Shown here: positions 53,487 to 61,555 of the stretch, one piece after another
Layout: every line of letters begins with the position of its first letter
Position numbering within the stretch: position 1 is the first letter of the stretch
Assembly: GCA_017937925.1 (NCBI GenBank)
Contig: JAGBCQ010000022.1
Location: 1 to 64,000, forward strand
Source: Paraprevotella sp.
Lineage (GTDB): Bacteria > Bacteroidota > Bacteroidia > Bacteroidales > Bacteroidaceae
Length of the DNA: 64,000 nucleotides
Direction: 5' to 3'
Notes under the pieces: generated by a model
What the model saw: the letters and a program-made list of their open reading frames with translations, nothing else
What the model was told of the DNA's origin: nothing
The model's database searches: none
Position numbers and translations under genes: made by a program

Positions 53487-54263
53487 CTAATAGGAAACAC
53501 TCGTTGTGATGCCTTCGGCACGCAACAATTCGGCGATGCGGTCGAGCTCATCGGGCGTAGCTTTCTGCAATCCTTGTACCGGCGTCTCACGGTCGATGGT
53601 GTAAATCATGACTTGCGACGGACGGATTTCCTTGACTTTCTCCATCCATGGCAACACATAAGCGTCGGACGTGTTATCCACACTCTTACCACAGGACTCG
53701 CCTTTCATAAACATGGTTTGGATGATGACATGACCGTTGAAGGCTTTCATCTTCTCAATGATTTCCGACAATTCATAATGGCCGGTAGGACGATCGACCT
53801 TATTGATATACTCCTCACTCACCGTGTCTAACTTCAGGATGTTGTTATCCACCTTGCACAGAGCCTCAAACACTTCAGGTTTCATAATGCGTGTGGAATT
53901 GCTCAAGACGCTGATTTTTGCTTTCGGGAAGTACCGGTCGCGCAAAGTGCAGGTATCCTCGATGATGCCTAAAAAGTGGGGGTGAATGGTGGGTTCGCCA
54001 TTTCCGGCAAAGGTCAGGACGTCCGGCGTCGGTCCGTTGACCGTCATGTCCTTCAGTCGCTCCTCCAGTGCTTGACGCACCTCCTCTCTTGTCGGCAAAG
54101 CCTCATGCGGACGAAAATCTTTGTTGAGACCGCACTCGCAATAAAGGCAGTCGAAAGTACAAAGTTTGCCGTCGGACGGAAGCAGATTGATGCCCAAAGA
54201 TACGCCCAACCGACGACTGTGTACAGGTCCGAATATTGGAGAAGGATATATCACTGTTGCCAT
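53487..54263 (-). CDS. radical SAM protein (COG0731-like)
   Basis: A 258-aa radical SAM enzyme from the ATG at 54263 (MATVIYPSPIFGPVHSRRLG). The [4Fe-4S] site is CTFDCLYCECG (C-x3-C-x2-C), followed by the SAM-binding LTFAGNGEPTIHPHF (GGE-like) and ISVLSNSTRI. The FGPVHSRRLGVSLGINLLP opening is typical of the Fe-S oxidoreductase group COG0731, whose members are mostly of unknown function. A longer frame starts at a GTG (54269). The gene stands alone with its own promoter. Confidence 0.85.
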   Translation of the reverse strand: MATVIYPSPIFGPVHSRRLGVSLGINLLPSDGKLCTFDCLYCECGLNKDFRPHEALPTREEVRQALEERLKDMTVNGPTPDVLTFAGNGEPTIHPHFLGIIEDTCTLRDRYFPKAKISVLSNSTRIMKPEVFEALCKVDNNILKLDTVSEEYINKVDRPTGHYELSEIIEKMKAFNGHVIIQTMFMKGESCGKSVDNTSDAYVLPWMEKVKEIRPSQVMIYTIDRETPVQGLQKATPDELDRIAELLRAEGITTSVSY

Positions 54264-54284
54264 AACCACATCTTTTTACAGGGA

Positions 54285-54292
54285 CAAAGATA
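54285..54292 (-). promoter_or_regulatory. promoter of the radical SAM gene, -7 box
   Basis: TATCTTTG on the minus strand, 21 bases upstream of the ATG at 54263. Confidence 0.6.
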
Positions 54293-54313
54293 CAACAAAG
54301 ATGACACAATCTA

Positions 54314-56374
54314 TCAAAATTTGCATCTTAACAAAAAGGAAAAGTCGTTTTTACAGCTGCTTCCGATACGTTGCAGTCCCTCGCCTATCTCATGACGGTC
54401 GGTGTAAGCCGTCAGTCCGTACTTCATCATAAACATCAAATGTTTCGTGATGTTCCACTCGGCTCTGAGGGCTGTACGCATACCGCGTCCATACATGGTC
54501 ATGAACGAATAGGTGTATAACAAAGAGGGTTCGTAAAAAGACATCGGTGCTTTGTAGTCCTCACTGTCAAAGTAAACATAGGACAAGGCTAGGTTGATGC
54601 GTTGCTTTCTCTCGCGCCATTTGAAGATGCCACCTGCCATATAGCCATTCACTCGATTTTGTGTTTCATCCTTCACTGTAGTGCAACGGGCTGACAGACG
54701 GAGTTCTAACGTTTGAGTGGGGAAATACTGGCACTGAAGTTTCAACTTATTATAAAGGTAGGGTTCACCGTAACGTTCTTTCTTCTTGATTTGATAATGC
54801 CCGGAAAGATTGAACTTCTTGGAGAAAATGTAGTCGGCTTGTAAATTTCCTTCCACCCCATCGGAGGTGTGAGGCGTGGCGAACTTCACCCATGGGAAAT
54901 AGAAATAATCGAAGTAAGCAAAAAGTTTCAATTCGTTCAGTGGTGAAGCTTCCACCCCAACGTAAAAACCGCTTTCGTTCTTTACCGTACCGCCTTCGGA
55001 AAAGGCATTAGAGCGCAGACCGACGTATTGGTAAGTGTATAAACGTTGTAAAGCAATGACACTATAATTGTGATTGAACCTATAAACGGCTTTGTTCAAA
55101 GTTGCCCATCCGTGATAGGTATTGTTGTATGCTGTCTCTCCCGAAAAGTAAAATTTGTTGTACCTCACATCATAGTGCGCACCGATATTGAAGAAGTCGG
55201 TACCTGACGGGTAATATTTGCGATACTGTTGACTACCCGTAGAAAAAGGTTTGCTGTAGTGTTGATAAAGTGAAGTCACTCCCAACGAAACATATTTATG
55301 ACGCCACGTGATGTCGCCACCTGCCGACTGTTCGACAGTGTTGTGTTTCTTGGATATTTCCAACAATGTGCGATGCAGTCCGTCGGTTTTGATAGATGAA
55401 ATAGTACCGTCCTTACGTAAAGTGGCATCGAGCGGAAGATAAGAATAGAAAGCTGAAATATCGAACGTACCCAGTCTTACTGTTGCCGCTGCGCCTCGAA
55501 AGAAAGATGTTTCGGACGTAGAGGAAAATTTCTTAATGGTATTCTGTTCCGGTGCCAGACTCAACATCGTGGATTTACCGAAATAATAATCCGTATTCAC
55601 TATTAGTCCTTCACCGAACTTCAAACGGTAGTCGCCCAAAGCCAATGTCTTCAGTATGCCACAATCCTTGAGTAGGAAATGGAAAGAATAAGCATCATAA
55701 CCTTTGTTGCCATAACTTCCGAATGGTTCGCCCGCATCCTTCTCGGCTGTCAGACCAAAGAACAATTTGTTTTTATACTTAAACCCATAACGGAGATTAT
55801 GATAAAGGCTATTACCTAAATAAACTTTGTTGGGATTATCCAACAACACTTCGTCGGACGGTATTTTATAACCATCGCGCTGGTACAATGGAACATCCAA
55901 CCGCGTTGAAACTTCATGATGACCATATTTGAAAAGTTCTTTCAACTTGAATCGTTGCTTCTCCTTTTCCTGAGGACCTATATATATAAATAAGGTAAGG
56001 AACTGACGCGTCTGATAGTCGAGTTGATTTATCAACATCAGTTCGCCCATGGATTGCACGGGACCATGACGATAAACGTATGCCAAAATCTCTTCTATAT
56101 CCTCAGAACTTAGAAAAGGTAATTGTTCTAACTCTTGTTTTGTGACTGTATTGATATTAAAAGGATGGGCATGAATCTCGGACAAGTCTTCTATCAAGGG
56201 GGTCAAATATTCATTATCCGCATATTCATCGACCGACAACTTTTCCACAAAATCTTCCCAAGAATAATGTTGCGCATCCACATTGACAGTACAACAAATA
56301 ATAAAAAGGCAAAACAAAATAAGTCTTGCGCTAATCCGTATCTTGCTTATAGATGTCTGAAGATGGTGCATCAT
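54314..56374 (-). CDS. helix-hairpin-helix and outer-membrane beta-barrel-like protein
   Basis: A 686-aa exported protein. It has a signal peptide (ISARLILFCLFIICCTVNVDA). A ComEA-like HhH region follows at about residues 70-135 (FNINTVTKQELEQLPFLSS then EDIEEILAYV and GELMLINQLD). About 500 residues of alternating aromatic strands come next (YHNLRYGFKYKNKLFFGLTA, NIGAHYDVRYNKFYFSGETA), ending KNDFSFLLRCKF with a terminal Phe. That build suggests an outer-membrane barrel with a periplasmic HhH module. This combination recurs in Bacteroidetes without known function. A TAATTTTG box lies immediately upstream. Confidence 0.8.
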   Translation of the reverse strand: MMHHLQTSISKIRISARLILFCLFIICCTVNVDAQHYSWEDFVEKLSVDEYADNEYLTPLIEDLSEIHAHPFNINTVTKQELEQLPFLSSEDIEEILAYVYRHGPVQSMGELMLINQLDYQTRQFLTLFIYIGPQEKEKQRFKLKELFKYGHHEVSTRLDVPLYQRDGYKIPSDEVLLDNPNKVYLGNSLYHNLRYGFKYKNKLFFGLTAEKDAGEPFGSYGNKGYDAYSFHFLLKDCGILKTLALGDYRLKFGEGLIVNTDYYFGKSTMLSLAPEQNTIKKFSSTSETSFFRGAAATVRLGTFDISAFYSYLPLDATLRKDGTISSIKTDGLHRTLLEISKKHNTVEQSAGGDITWRHKYVSLGVTSLYQHYSKPFSTGSQQYRKYYPSGTDFFNIGAHYDVRYNKFYFSGETAYNNTYHGWATLNKAVYRFNHNYSVIALQRLYTYQYVGLRSNAFSEGGTVKNESGFYVGVEASPLNELKLFAYFDYFYFPWVKFATPHTSDGVEGNLQADYIFSKKFNLSGHYQIKKKERYGEPYLYNKLKLQCQYFPTQTLELRLSARCTTVKDETQNRVNGYMAGGIFKWRERKQRINLALSYVYFDSEDYKAPMSFYEPSLLYTYSFMTMYGRGMRTALRAEWNITKHLMFMMKYGLTAYTDRHEIGEGLQRIGSSCKNDFSFLLRCKF

Positions 56375-56378
56375 TCGT

Positions 56379-56386
56379 CAAAATTA
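56379..56386 (-). promoter_or_regulatory. promoter of the HhH/barrel gene, -7 box
   Basis: TAATTTTG on the minus strand, only 4 bases upstream of the first ATG, implying a very short or absent leader if this is the true box. Confidence 0.4.
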
Positions 56387-56452
56387 GTGAACTATTTTTG
56401 TATAACAAATTATATAAAATGTAAAAAGCAGAAATAGAACGCATTTAATTCT

Positions 56453-56460
56453 TAAATTTG
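56453..56460 (+). promoter_or_regulatory. promoter of the DUF4294 gene, -7 box
   Basis: TAAATTTG followed by C, 8 bases before the ATG at 56469, implying an almost leaderless message. Confidence 0.5.
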
Positions 56461-56468
56461 CAACCAGA

Positions 56469-57095
56469 ATGAAAATCATAAAGTTAATAGTACTCTTTGT
56501 TTGCAGTCTTCTTTTTTTAGAATCTAAGGCGCAAGACATTTCCGAAACACTTTCGGAAGAGGAGCATATTAAAGTGATTTTCCATAAAAAAACGCAGAAA
56601 GAATATTATGACGGCGATTCCATTACGGTTATTATTATACCTGAACTGCCCGTTTATCCGCCACTTAAATTTAAAAACAAAAAGGAATATATTCGTTTCA
56701 ACAGGTTGGTGTATAACGTAAAGAAAACATTACCCATAGCGAAGACTGTGAACAAAACTATTCAGGAAACTTACGAATATTTGGAAACTCTCCCTACCAA
56801 AAAAGAGAAAGACGCTCATATAAAAGCTGTTGAAAAAGGTGTAAAGAAACAATATACGCCACAAATGAAAAAGTTGACTTACTCACAAGGTAAATTACTT
56901 ATCAAATTGGTGGATAGAGAATGTAACCAAAACTCTTATGAAATAGTCAAAGCTTTCTTAGGACCATTTAAAGCCGGTTTTTATCAAACCTTTGCCGCCC
57001 TATTTGGCGCAAGTTTGAAAAAAGAATACGATGCCGAAGCGGATGATAAGATGACAGAAAGAGTGGTGAGAATGATAGAAGCAGGTATTTTATAA
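56469..57095 (+). CDS. DUF4294 family exported protein
   Basis: A 208-aa protein with a signal peptide (IKLIVLFVCSLLFLESKAQ). The soluble domain contains EYYDGDSITVIIIPELPVYP, FKNKKEYIRFNRLVYNVKKT, LPIAKTVNKTIQETYEYLE and LIKLVDRECNQNSYEIVKAF. These match my memory of DUF4294, a Bacteroidetes-specific periplasmic family of unknown function. It is basic and largely helical. It converges on the TrmH gene with a 5-base gap and no terminator between them. Confidence 0.83.
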   Translation: MKIIKLIVLFVCSLLFLESKAQDISETLSEEEHIKVIFHKKTQKEYYDGDSITVIIIPELPVYPPLKFKNKKEYIRFNRLVYNVKKTLPIAKTVNKTIQETYEYLETLPTKKEKDAHIKAVEKGVKKQYTPQMKKLTYSQGKLLIKLVDRECNQNSYEIVKAFLGPFKAGFYQTFAALFGASLKKEYDAEADDKMTERVVRMIEAGIL

Positions 57096-57100
57096 GATGT

Positions 57101-57631
57101 TCATAACTTCATTTTTGAAGCAAATTCCCATATCAATATACCTGCTGTAACTGACACATTCAAAGAGTGTTTCGTACCAAACTGAGGTATTTCAATACAG
57201 TTATCACACATGTTAACAACTTCCTGTTGTACGCCTTTCACTTCGTTTCCGAATATAATGGCGTATTTTTTATTGCTTTCAGGAATAAAGTCTTGAAGCA
57301 TTATACTACCTTCTACTTGCTCTATAGCCAAAACTTCTACCCCATCGTTCTTTAATTCATGAACAGCATCTTGTGTATGTTCAAAGTATTTCCATTCCAC
57401 TGTTTCTTCTGCTCCCAACGCTGTTTTATGTATCTCTGGTTGAGGCGGAACGGCTGTAATACCGCATAAATAAATAGATTCTACTCTGAATGCATCGGAC
57501 GAACGAAAAACTGAACCTACATTGTGTAAACTCCGTACATTATCCAATACTACAATCAAAGGTAATTTTTCTACTTTCTTAAACTCTTCCTTATCTATTC
57601 TATTTAATTCAGTTATACTTAACTTTCTCAT
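57101..57631 (-). CDS. TrmH/SpoU family RNA 2'-O-methyltransferase
   Basis: A 176-aa SPOUT methyltransferase with the three family motifs: VRSLHNVGSVFRSSDAF, then YAIIFGNEVKGV, then EIPQFGTKHSLNVSVTAGIL, which forms the SAM-binding knot. It lacks the N-terminal substrate-binding domain of RlmB and is close to the short TrmL/TrmH type, so the target could be tRNA or rRNA. Its promoter box is at 57656-57663. Confidence 0.9.
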   Translation of the reverse strand: MRKLSITELNRIDKEEFKKVEKLPLIVVLDNVRSLHNVGSVFRSSDAFRVESIYLCGITAVPPQPEIHKTALGAEETVEWKYFEHTQDAVHELKNDGVEVLAIEQVEGSIMLQDFIPESNKKYAIIFGNEVKGVQQEVVNMCDNCIEIPQFGTKHSLNVSVTAGILIWEFASKMKL

Positions 57632-57655
57632 ATCACTTTTTCATCTAATTGTTCA

Positions 57656-57663
57656 CAAAGATA
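57656..57663 (-). promoter_or_regulatory. promoter of the TrmH-family gene, -7 box
   Basis: TATCTTTG on the minus strand, 24 bases before the ATG at 57631. Confidence 0.6.
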
Positions 57664-57854
57664 GAAAAACAGTAGAAAACTATTTAATAATACGTTCATA
57701 AATAAAACAAAGAATTTAATAAATAAATTTGGAAGTAAGACGATAACTTTATTTATATGCGTTTTTCAATTATCCAAATAAATAAGAAAAAGATAGAATC
57801 AAAGTTTAAACCACTTTTTCATCTGCTTTTTACAAAAAATACCATTAAAGTTTT

Positions 57855-57862
57855 TAACTTTG
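57855..57862 (+). promoter_or_regulatory. possible nadA promoter, -7 box
   Basis: TAACTTTG followed by TG, about 230 bases before the nadA ATG. It is the best TAnnTTTG match in this AT-rich spacer, though chance matches are likelier in such sequence. Confidence 0.4.
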
Positions 57863-58093
57863 TGCGTAATGAACATACTGTTGAAAAAGTAAGTCCTAAA
57901 CAACGTAATTAGTTCTATTAAAGATATTAAAATAAAAGGTGGATATGTTGATAAATAATGATTAACTTTCTTTCTCATACTTATAAATAAATAAACAAGT
58001 ATTTACACTTTTTTTTATTTACACTATTAACAAGACATCATCATCAACATAAAATTTTTTTAAAAGAAGAATAAAAGAATAATAAATATATAT

Positions 58094-59086
58094 ATGATTG
58101 AAAAAGATTGGATAGATAAAGGTTATATAGATGCGCCTGTCGATAAAAATATAGACTTGAAGTCAGAAATAAGAAAACTATGCAAAGAAAAGAATGCAGT
58201 CATCATGGCTCACTACTATACCGAAGGAGTGATTCAGGACGTAGCAGATTTTGTTGGCGATAGTTTAGCACTGGCACAAAAGGCAGCAACTACAGAAGCT
58301 GATATTATAGTGATGTGTGGTGTGCATTTTATGGGAGAAACTAATAAAATACTTTGTCCCAACAAAAAAGTATTGGTACCGGATTTAAACGCTACCTGCT
58401 CGTTGGCTGAAAGTTGTCCGGCTGATAAGTTTGAAAAATTCGTAAAGGAACATCCCGGATATACGGTTATATCGTATGTAAATACTACCGCAGCAACTAA
58501 AGCAGTAACTGATGTAGTGGTTACATCAAGTAATGCGCGTCAGATAGTAGAAAGTCTGCCTAAGGACGAGAAAATTATATTTGGTCCGGATCAGAATCTA
58601 GGCAATTATATAAACTCTATTACAGGACGAAATATGTTACTTTGGAACGGGGCTTGTCATATTCATGAAAAGTTCTCAGTTGAAAAGATAATAGAATTAA
58701 AGAAACTTCATCCAGAAGCTAAAGTATTGGCACATCCGGAATGTAAAGGAGCTGTGCTTAAATTGGCGGACGTAGTGGGTTCGACTGCTGCCCTGTTGAA
58801 ATATGCCGTTAATAGTGAAGAAAAAGAATTTATAGTAGCAACAGAAAGCGGTATATTACATGAAATGAAAAAAAGTTGTCCTAATAAGAATTTTATACCG
58901 GCACCTCCTAATGACAGTACTTGTGCTTGTAATGAGTGTAATTATATGCGTATGATAACGTTAGAAAAACTATATAATACATTGAAGTACGAGTGGCCGG
59001 AGATAATAGTTGATGAGGAAGTAGCAATAAAAGCAGTGAAACCTATTCATAAGATGCTTGAAATTTCTGAAAAGTTAGGTTTATGA
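58094..59086 (+). CDS. nadA: quinolinate synthase
   Basis: NadA condenses iminoaspartate with dihydroxyacetone phosphate to quinolinate, using a [4Fe-4S] cluster. The 330-aa protein has MAHYYTEGVIQDVADFVGDS, CGVHFMGETNKIL, TCSLAESCPADKFEKF, GACHIHEKFS, LAHPECKGAVLKLADVVGST and, near the end, CACNECNYM, so the expected cluster cysteines are present. It works with NadB (51526). Unusually, it is joined by a 4-base overlap to sugar-nucleotide genes, and its codon use is markedly AT-rich, like theirs and unlike nadB. Confidence 0.95.
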   Translation: MIEKDWIDKGYIDAPVDKNIDLKSEIRKLCKEKNAVIMAHYYTEGVIQDVADFVGDSLALAQKAATTEADIIVMCGVHFMGETNKILCPNKKVLVPDLNATCSLAESCPADKFEKFVKEHPGYTVISYVNTTAATKAVTDVVVTSSNARQIVESLPKDEKIIFGPDQNLGNYINSITGRNMLLWNGACHIHEKFSVEKIIELKKLHPEAKVLAHPECKGAVLKLADVVGSTAALLKYAVNSEEKEFIVATESGILHEMKKSCPNKNFIPAPPNDSTCACNECNYMRMITLEKLYNTLKYEWPEIIVDEEVAIKAVKPIHKMLEISEKLGL

Positions 59087-59475
59087 TAAAATCACTGAAT
59101 ACCTTTACTGATGATAGGGGAAGTTTGACGGTAGTTGAAACTTTGAAAGATATTCCTTTTGAAGTAAAGAGGATTTATTGGATATATAATGTTCCTAAAG
59201 AAAAGGAAAGAGGTTGTCATGCAAATAGAATAACTTATCAATACCTTGTTGCAGTAAAGGGAACTATCAATATAAAGTTAGAGAGTTTAGAAGGTGAAAT
59301 ATCATCATATACTCTTAATTCGCCAGAGAAAGGTTTACTAATACCGCCAATGACTTGGAATGAATTGCAATATATGTCAGAGGATGCTGTTCTTTTGGTG
59401 ATGTCTTCACAACCTTATAATCCTGAAATGTATATCAATTCGCATGAAGAATTTGTAAGTAATAGAAAAAAGTAA
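59083..59475 (+). CDS. sugar 3,4-ketoisomerase (FdtA/WxcM-like cupin)
   Basis: A 130-aa cupin of the dTDP-6-deoxy-3,4-keto-hexulose isomerase group. Visible features are TFTDDRGSLTVVE, the conserved IYWIYNVPKEKERGCHANRI (with the catalytic His), YLVAVKGTINIKL and LLIPPMTWNELQYMSEDAVL. These enzymes move the keto group of dTDP-4-keto-6-deoxyglucose from C4 to C3, preparing it for a 3-aminotransferase, which is encoded two genes later. It overlaps nadA by 4 bases (ATGA). Confidence 0.9.
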   Translation: MIKSLNTFTDDRGSLTVVETLKDIPFEVKRIYWIYNVPKEKERGCHANRITYQYLVAVKGTINIKLESLEGEISSYTLNSPEKGLLIPPMTWNELQYMSEDAVLLVMSSQPYNPEMYINSHEEFVSNRKK

Positions 59476-59487
59476 ATGCTTTGAAAG

Positions 59488-60444
59488 ATGAAAGAATGTG
59501 AGATAAAACCATATCATACTTCTTATAAAAGTGTTTGGGACGAATTTGTAAAAAATTCACGTAATGGCACTTTTTTATTCCTTCGTGATTATATGGATTA
59601 TCATGCAGACAAATTCAAGGATAATTCTTTGATGTTCTATAAAAAAAATAAGTTGATAGCTTTACTTCCTGCACACATAAATGAAGATGTATTCAGTAGT
59701 CATTCCGGTTTAACTTATGGTGGGTTTATAGTTGATGAACACATGACCGGTTCAATGATGATGGAATTGTTTGAATTAGTACAGCAATATTTGAAAAACA
59801 ATACCTCAGCAAAAAAATGGATATACAGTCCTATACCTTATATATATATATGTTATCCTTGTGAAGAGGACCTTTATGTTTTGTTTCGTAATAATGCCAA
59901 AATAAAAGAAAGAAGAATATCATCGGTAATTATGCCTTCAAATACATACGGTTTTAGTGAGTTAAGAAAAAGGAAAGTAAGAAAAGCCAAGAAAAACGGA
60001 TTGACTATTACAAATAATGATGAGTGTTTTGATGATTTTTGGCAAATATTAGAAGAAAATTTAGAGAAAAGGTATAACACAGTTCCTGTTCATACATTAG
60101 AAGAAATAAAGTCATTACACAATCATTTTAAAGAGAATATTCAACTTTATAGAGTATGTGATGAATGTAAAAAGAAAACATTAGCAGGTTGTGTTATCTA
60201 TTATACCGAGAATGTAGCTCATGTACAATATATAGCCTCTACAGACGAAGGTAAAGAATTGGGAGCAGTGGATTTATTATTCCATTATTTGATAAATAAT
60301 AAATTTAAGAACATCCGTTATTTTGATTTAGGAACTTCCGTAGAACAAGGAGGTAAATATTTGAATGAAGGTTTACTTTTTCAAAAAGAAGGTTTTGGCG
60401 GTCGGGCGGTTGTTTATGATACCTATGAAATGGAAATAAAATAA
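59488..60444 (+). CDS. GNAT/FemAB-like N-acyltransferase
   Basis: A 318-aa protein resembling the FemAB/GNAT-fold transferases of surface-sugar clusters. The N-terminal lobe has [20 protein letters not shown] and [14 protein letters not shown]. The C-terminal lobe has [55 protein letters not shown] and [20 protein letters not shown]. Placed between a sugar 3,4-ketoisomerase and a sugar aminotransferase, it most likely acylates the new 3-amino group. Acyl donor and exact sugar are unknown. Composition is very AT-rich. Confidence 0.8.
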   Translation: MKECEIKPYHTSYKSVWDEFVKNSRNGTFLFLRDYMDYHADKFKDNSLMFYKKNKLIALLPAHINEDVFSSHSGLTYGGFIVDEHMTGSMMMELFELVQQYLKNNTSAKKWIYSPIPYIYICYPCEEDLYVLFRNNAKIKERRISSVIMPSNTYGFSELRKRKVRKAKKNGLTITNNDECFDDFWQILEENLEKRYNTVPVHTLEEIKSLHNHFKENIQLYRVCDECKKKTLAGCVIYYTENVAHVQYIASTDEGKELGAVDLLFHYLINNKFKNIRYFDLGTSVEQGGKYLNEGLLFQKEGFGGRAVVYDTYEMEIK

Positions 60445-60452
60445 GAAATACA

Positions 60453-61547
60453 ATGATAAAGTATTTGGACTTACAAAAAATAAATGATTCGTTCGAACCG
60501 GATTTAACAAGTGCAGTGAATAGAGTGACTCATTCAGGGTGGTACTTGTTAGGTACAGAATTGAATAAATTTGAAAATGAATTTGCCAAATATTGTGGTG
60601 TTTCTTATTGTGTTGGTGTGGGTAATGGTTTGGATGCTTTGACACTTATTTTAATGTCGTATATAAGTATGGGTAGAATTAAGGAAGGTTCGGAAGTAAT
60701 TGTTCCTGCCAATACTTATATAGCTTCAATATTATCAATAATGAGAGCCGGACTGAAGCCGGTTTTATGTGAACCTGAGTGGGAAACATGTAATATAGAC
60801 CCCAAAAAGATAGAATCACTAATCACAAAAAAGACTTCGGCTGTAATGGTGGTTCATTTATACGGTAGATTGTGTAAAATGAAAGAAATAAGTGAACTAT
60901 GTAAAAAGCGTGGTTTATTAGTTATAGAAGATTGTGCGCAGGCGCATGGAGCTAAAAATAAGGATGGGCAGTGTGCTGGAAATTTAGGCGATGCAGCAGG
61001 TTTCAGTTTTTATCCCGGTAAGAACTTAGGTGCATTGGGTGATGCGGGAGCTGTAACTACCAATGATAAAGATTTGGCTGAGCGTGTAAGAATGTTGTCA
61101 AATTATGGTTCTTCTGAAAAATATGTTCATCCATACATAGGTGTGAATAGTAGATTGGATGAAATTCAAGCCGCAGCGTTGATGGTAAAGTTGCCACGTC
61201 TTGATGCAGACAATGACAGAAGAAAATATGTTGCAAGTAGATATATTAACGAAATAAAGAACGAGAAAATAACTTTACCGGTAAAGGACACTTCACACGT
61301 CTTTCATGTATTTACAATTTTTACGTCTGATAGAGATGAATTAAAGTCGCATTTGGAAAAGTGTGGCGTCCAAACATTGGTACACTACCCTATTCCACCG
61401 CATCATCAAGATGCTTTGAAGGATTATTCAAACCTTTCATTTCCTATTACAGAACGTATTCATCGAGAAGAATTAAGTTTGCCTATATCTCCCGTTATGA
61501 CCGACGATGAAATAAGTCATGTAATAGAGTCGGTAAACAACTTTTAA
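60453..61547 (+). CDS. DegT/DnrJ/EryC1/StrS family sugar aminotransferase (FdtB-like)
   Basis: A 364-aa PLP-dependent aminotransferase of nucleotide-sugar synthesis. It has [53 protein letters not shown], and the PLP-lysine motif [38 protein letters not shown] and [13 protein letters not shown] follow. Together with the 3,4-ketoisomerase it should make a dTDP-3-amino-3,6-dideoxyhexose for a surface glycan. It ends 8 bases before the convergent porZ gene, with no clear terminator between. Confidence 0.92.
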   Translation: MIKYLDLQKINDSFEPDLTSAVNRVTHSGWYLLGTELNKFENEFAKYCGVSYCVGVGNGLDALTLILMSYISMGRIKEGSEVIVPANTYIASILSIMRAGLKPVLCEPEWETCNIDPKKIESLITKKTSAVMVVHLYGRLCKMKEISELCKKRGLLVIEDCAQAHGAKNKDGQCAGNLGDAAGFSFYPGKNLGALGDAGAVTTNDKDLAERVRMLSNYGSSEKYVHPYIGVNSRLDEIQAAALMVKLPRLDADNDRRKYVASRYINEIKNEKITLPVKDTSHVFHVFTIFTSDRDELKSHLEKCGVQTLVHYPIPPHHQDALKDYSNLSFPITERIHREELSLPISPVMTDDEISHVIESVNNF

Positions 61548-61555
61548 GTCTTTTA

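Larger units (their letters stand above)
57632..58093. other. 462-base AT-rich region upstream of nadA
   Basis: No gene is seen apart from a possible seven-codon ORF just after 57868 (MNILLKK). It holds the minus-strand TrmH promoter at its left end and a TAACTTTG box (57855-57862) that would give nadA a leader of about 225 bases. TATTTACACT occurs twice near 58000-58025. The base composition falls sharply toward A+T here and stays low through the next four genes. Confidence 0.5.

Noticed and set aside
53330..53590. Minus-strand frame of 86 codons at the end of the radical SAM gene
   Set aside because: It overlaps the well-supported radical SAM gene in another frame and has no recognisable features.
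57868..57891. Seven-codon ORF (MNILLKK) in the nadA leader as a regulatory leader peptide
   Set aside because: Too short and too common in AT-rich sequence; no attenuator-like alternative hairpins were seen next to it.
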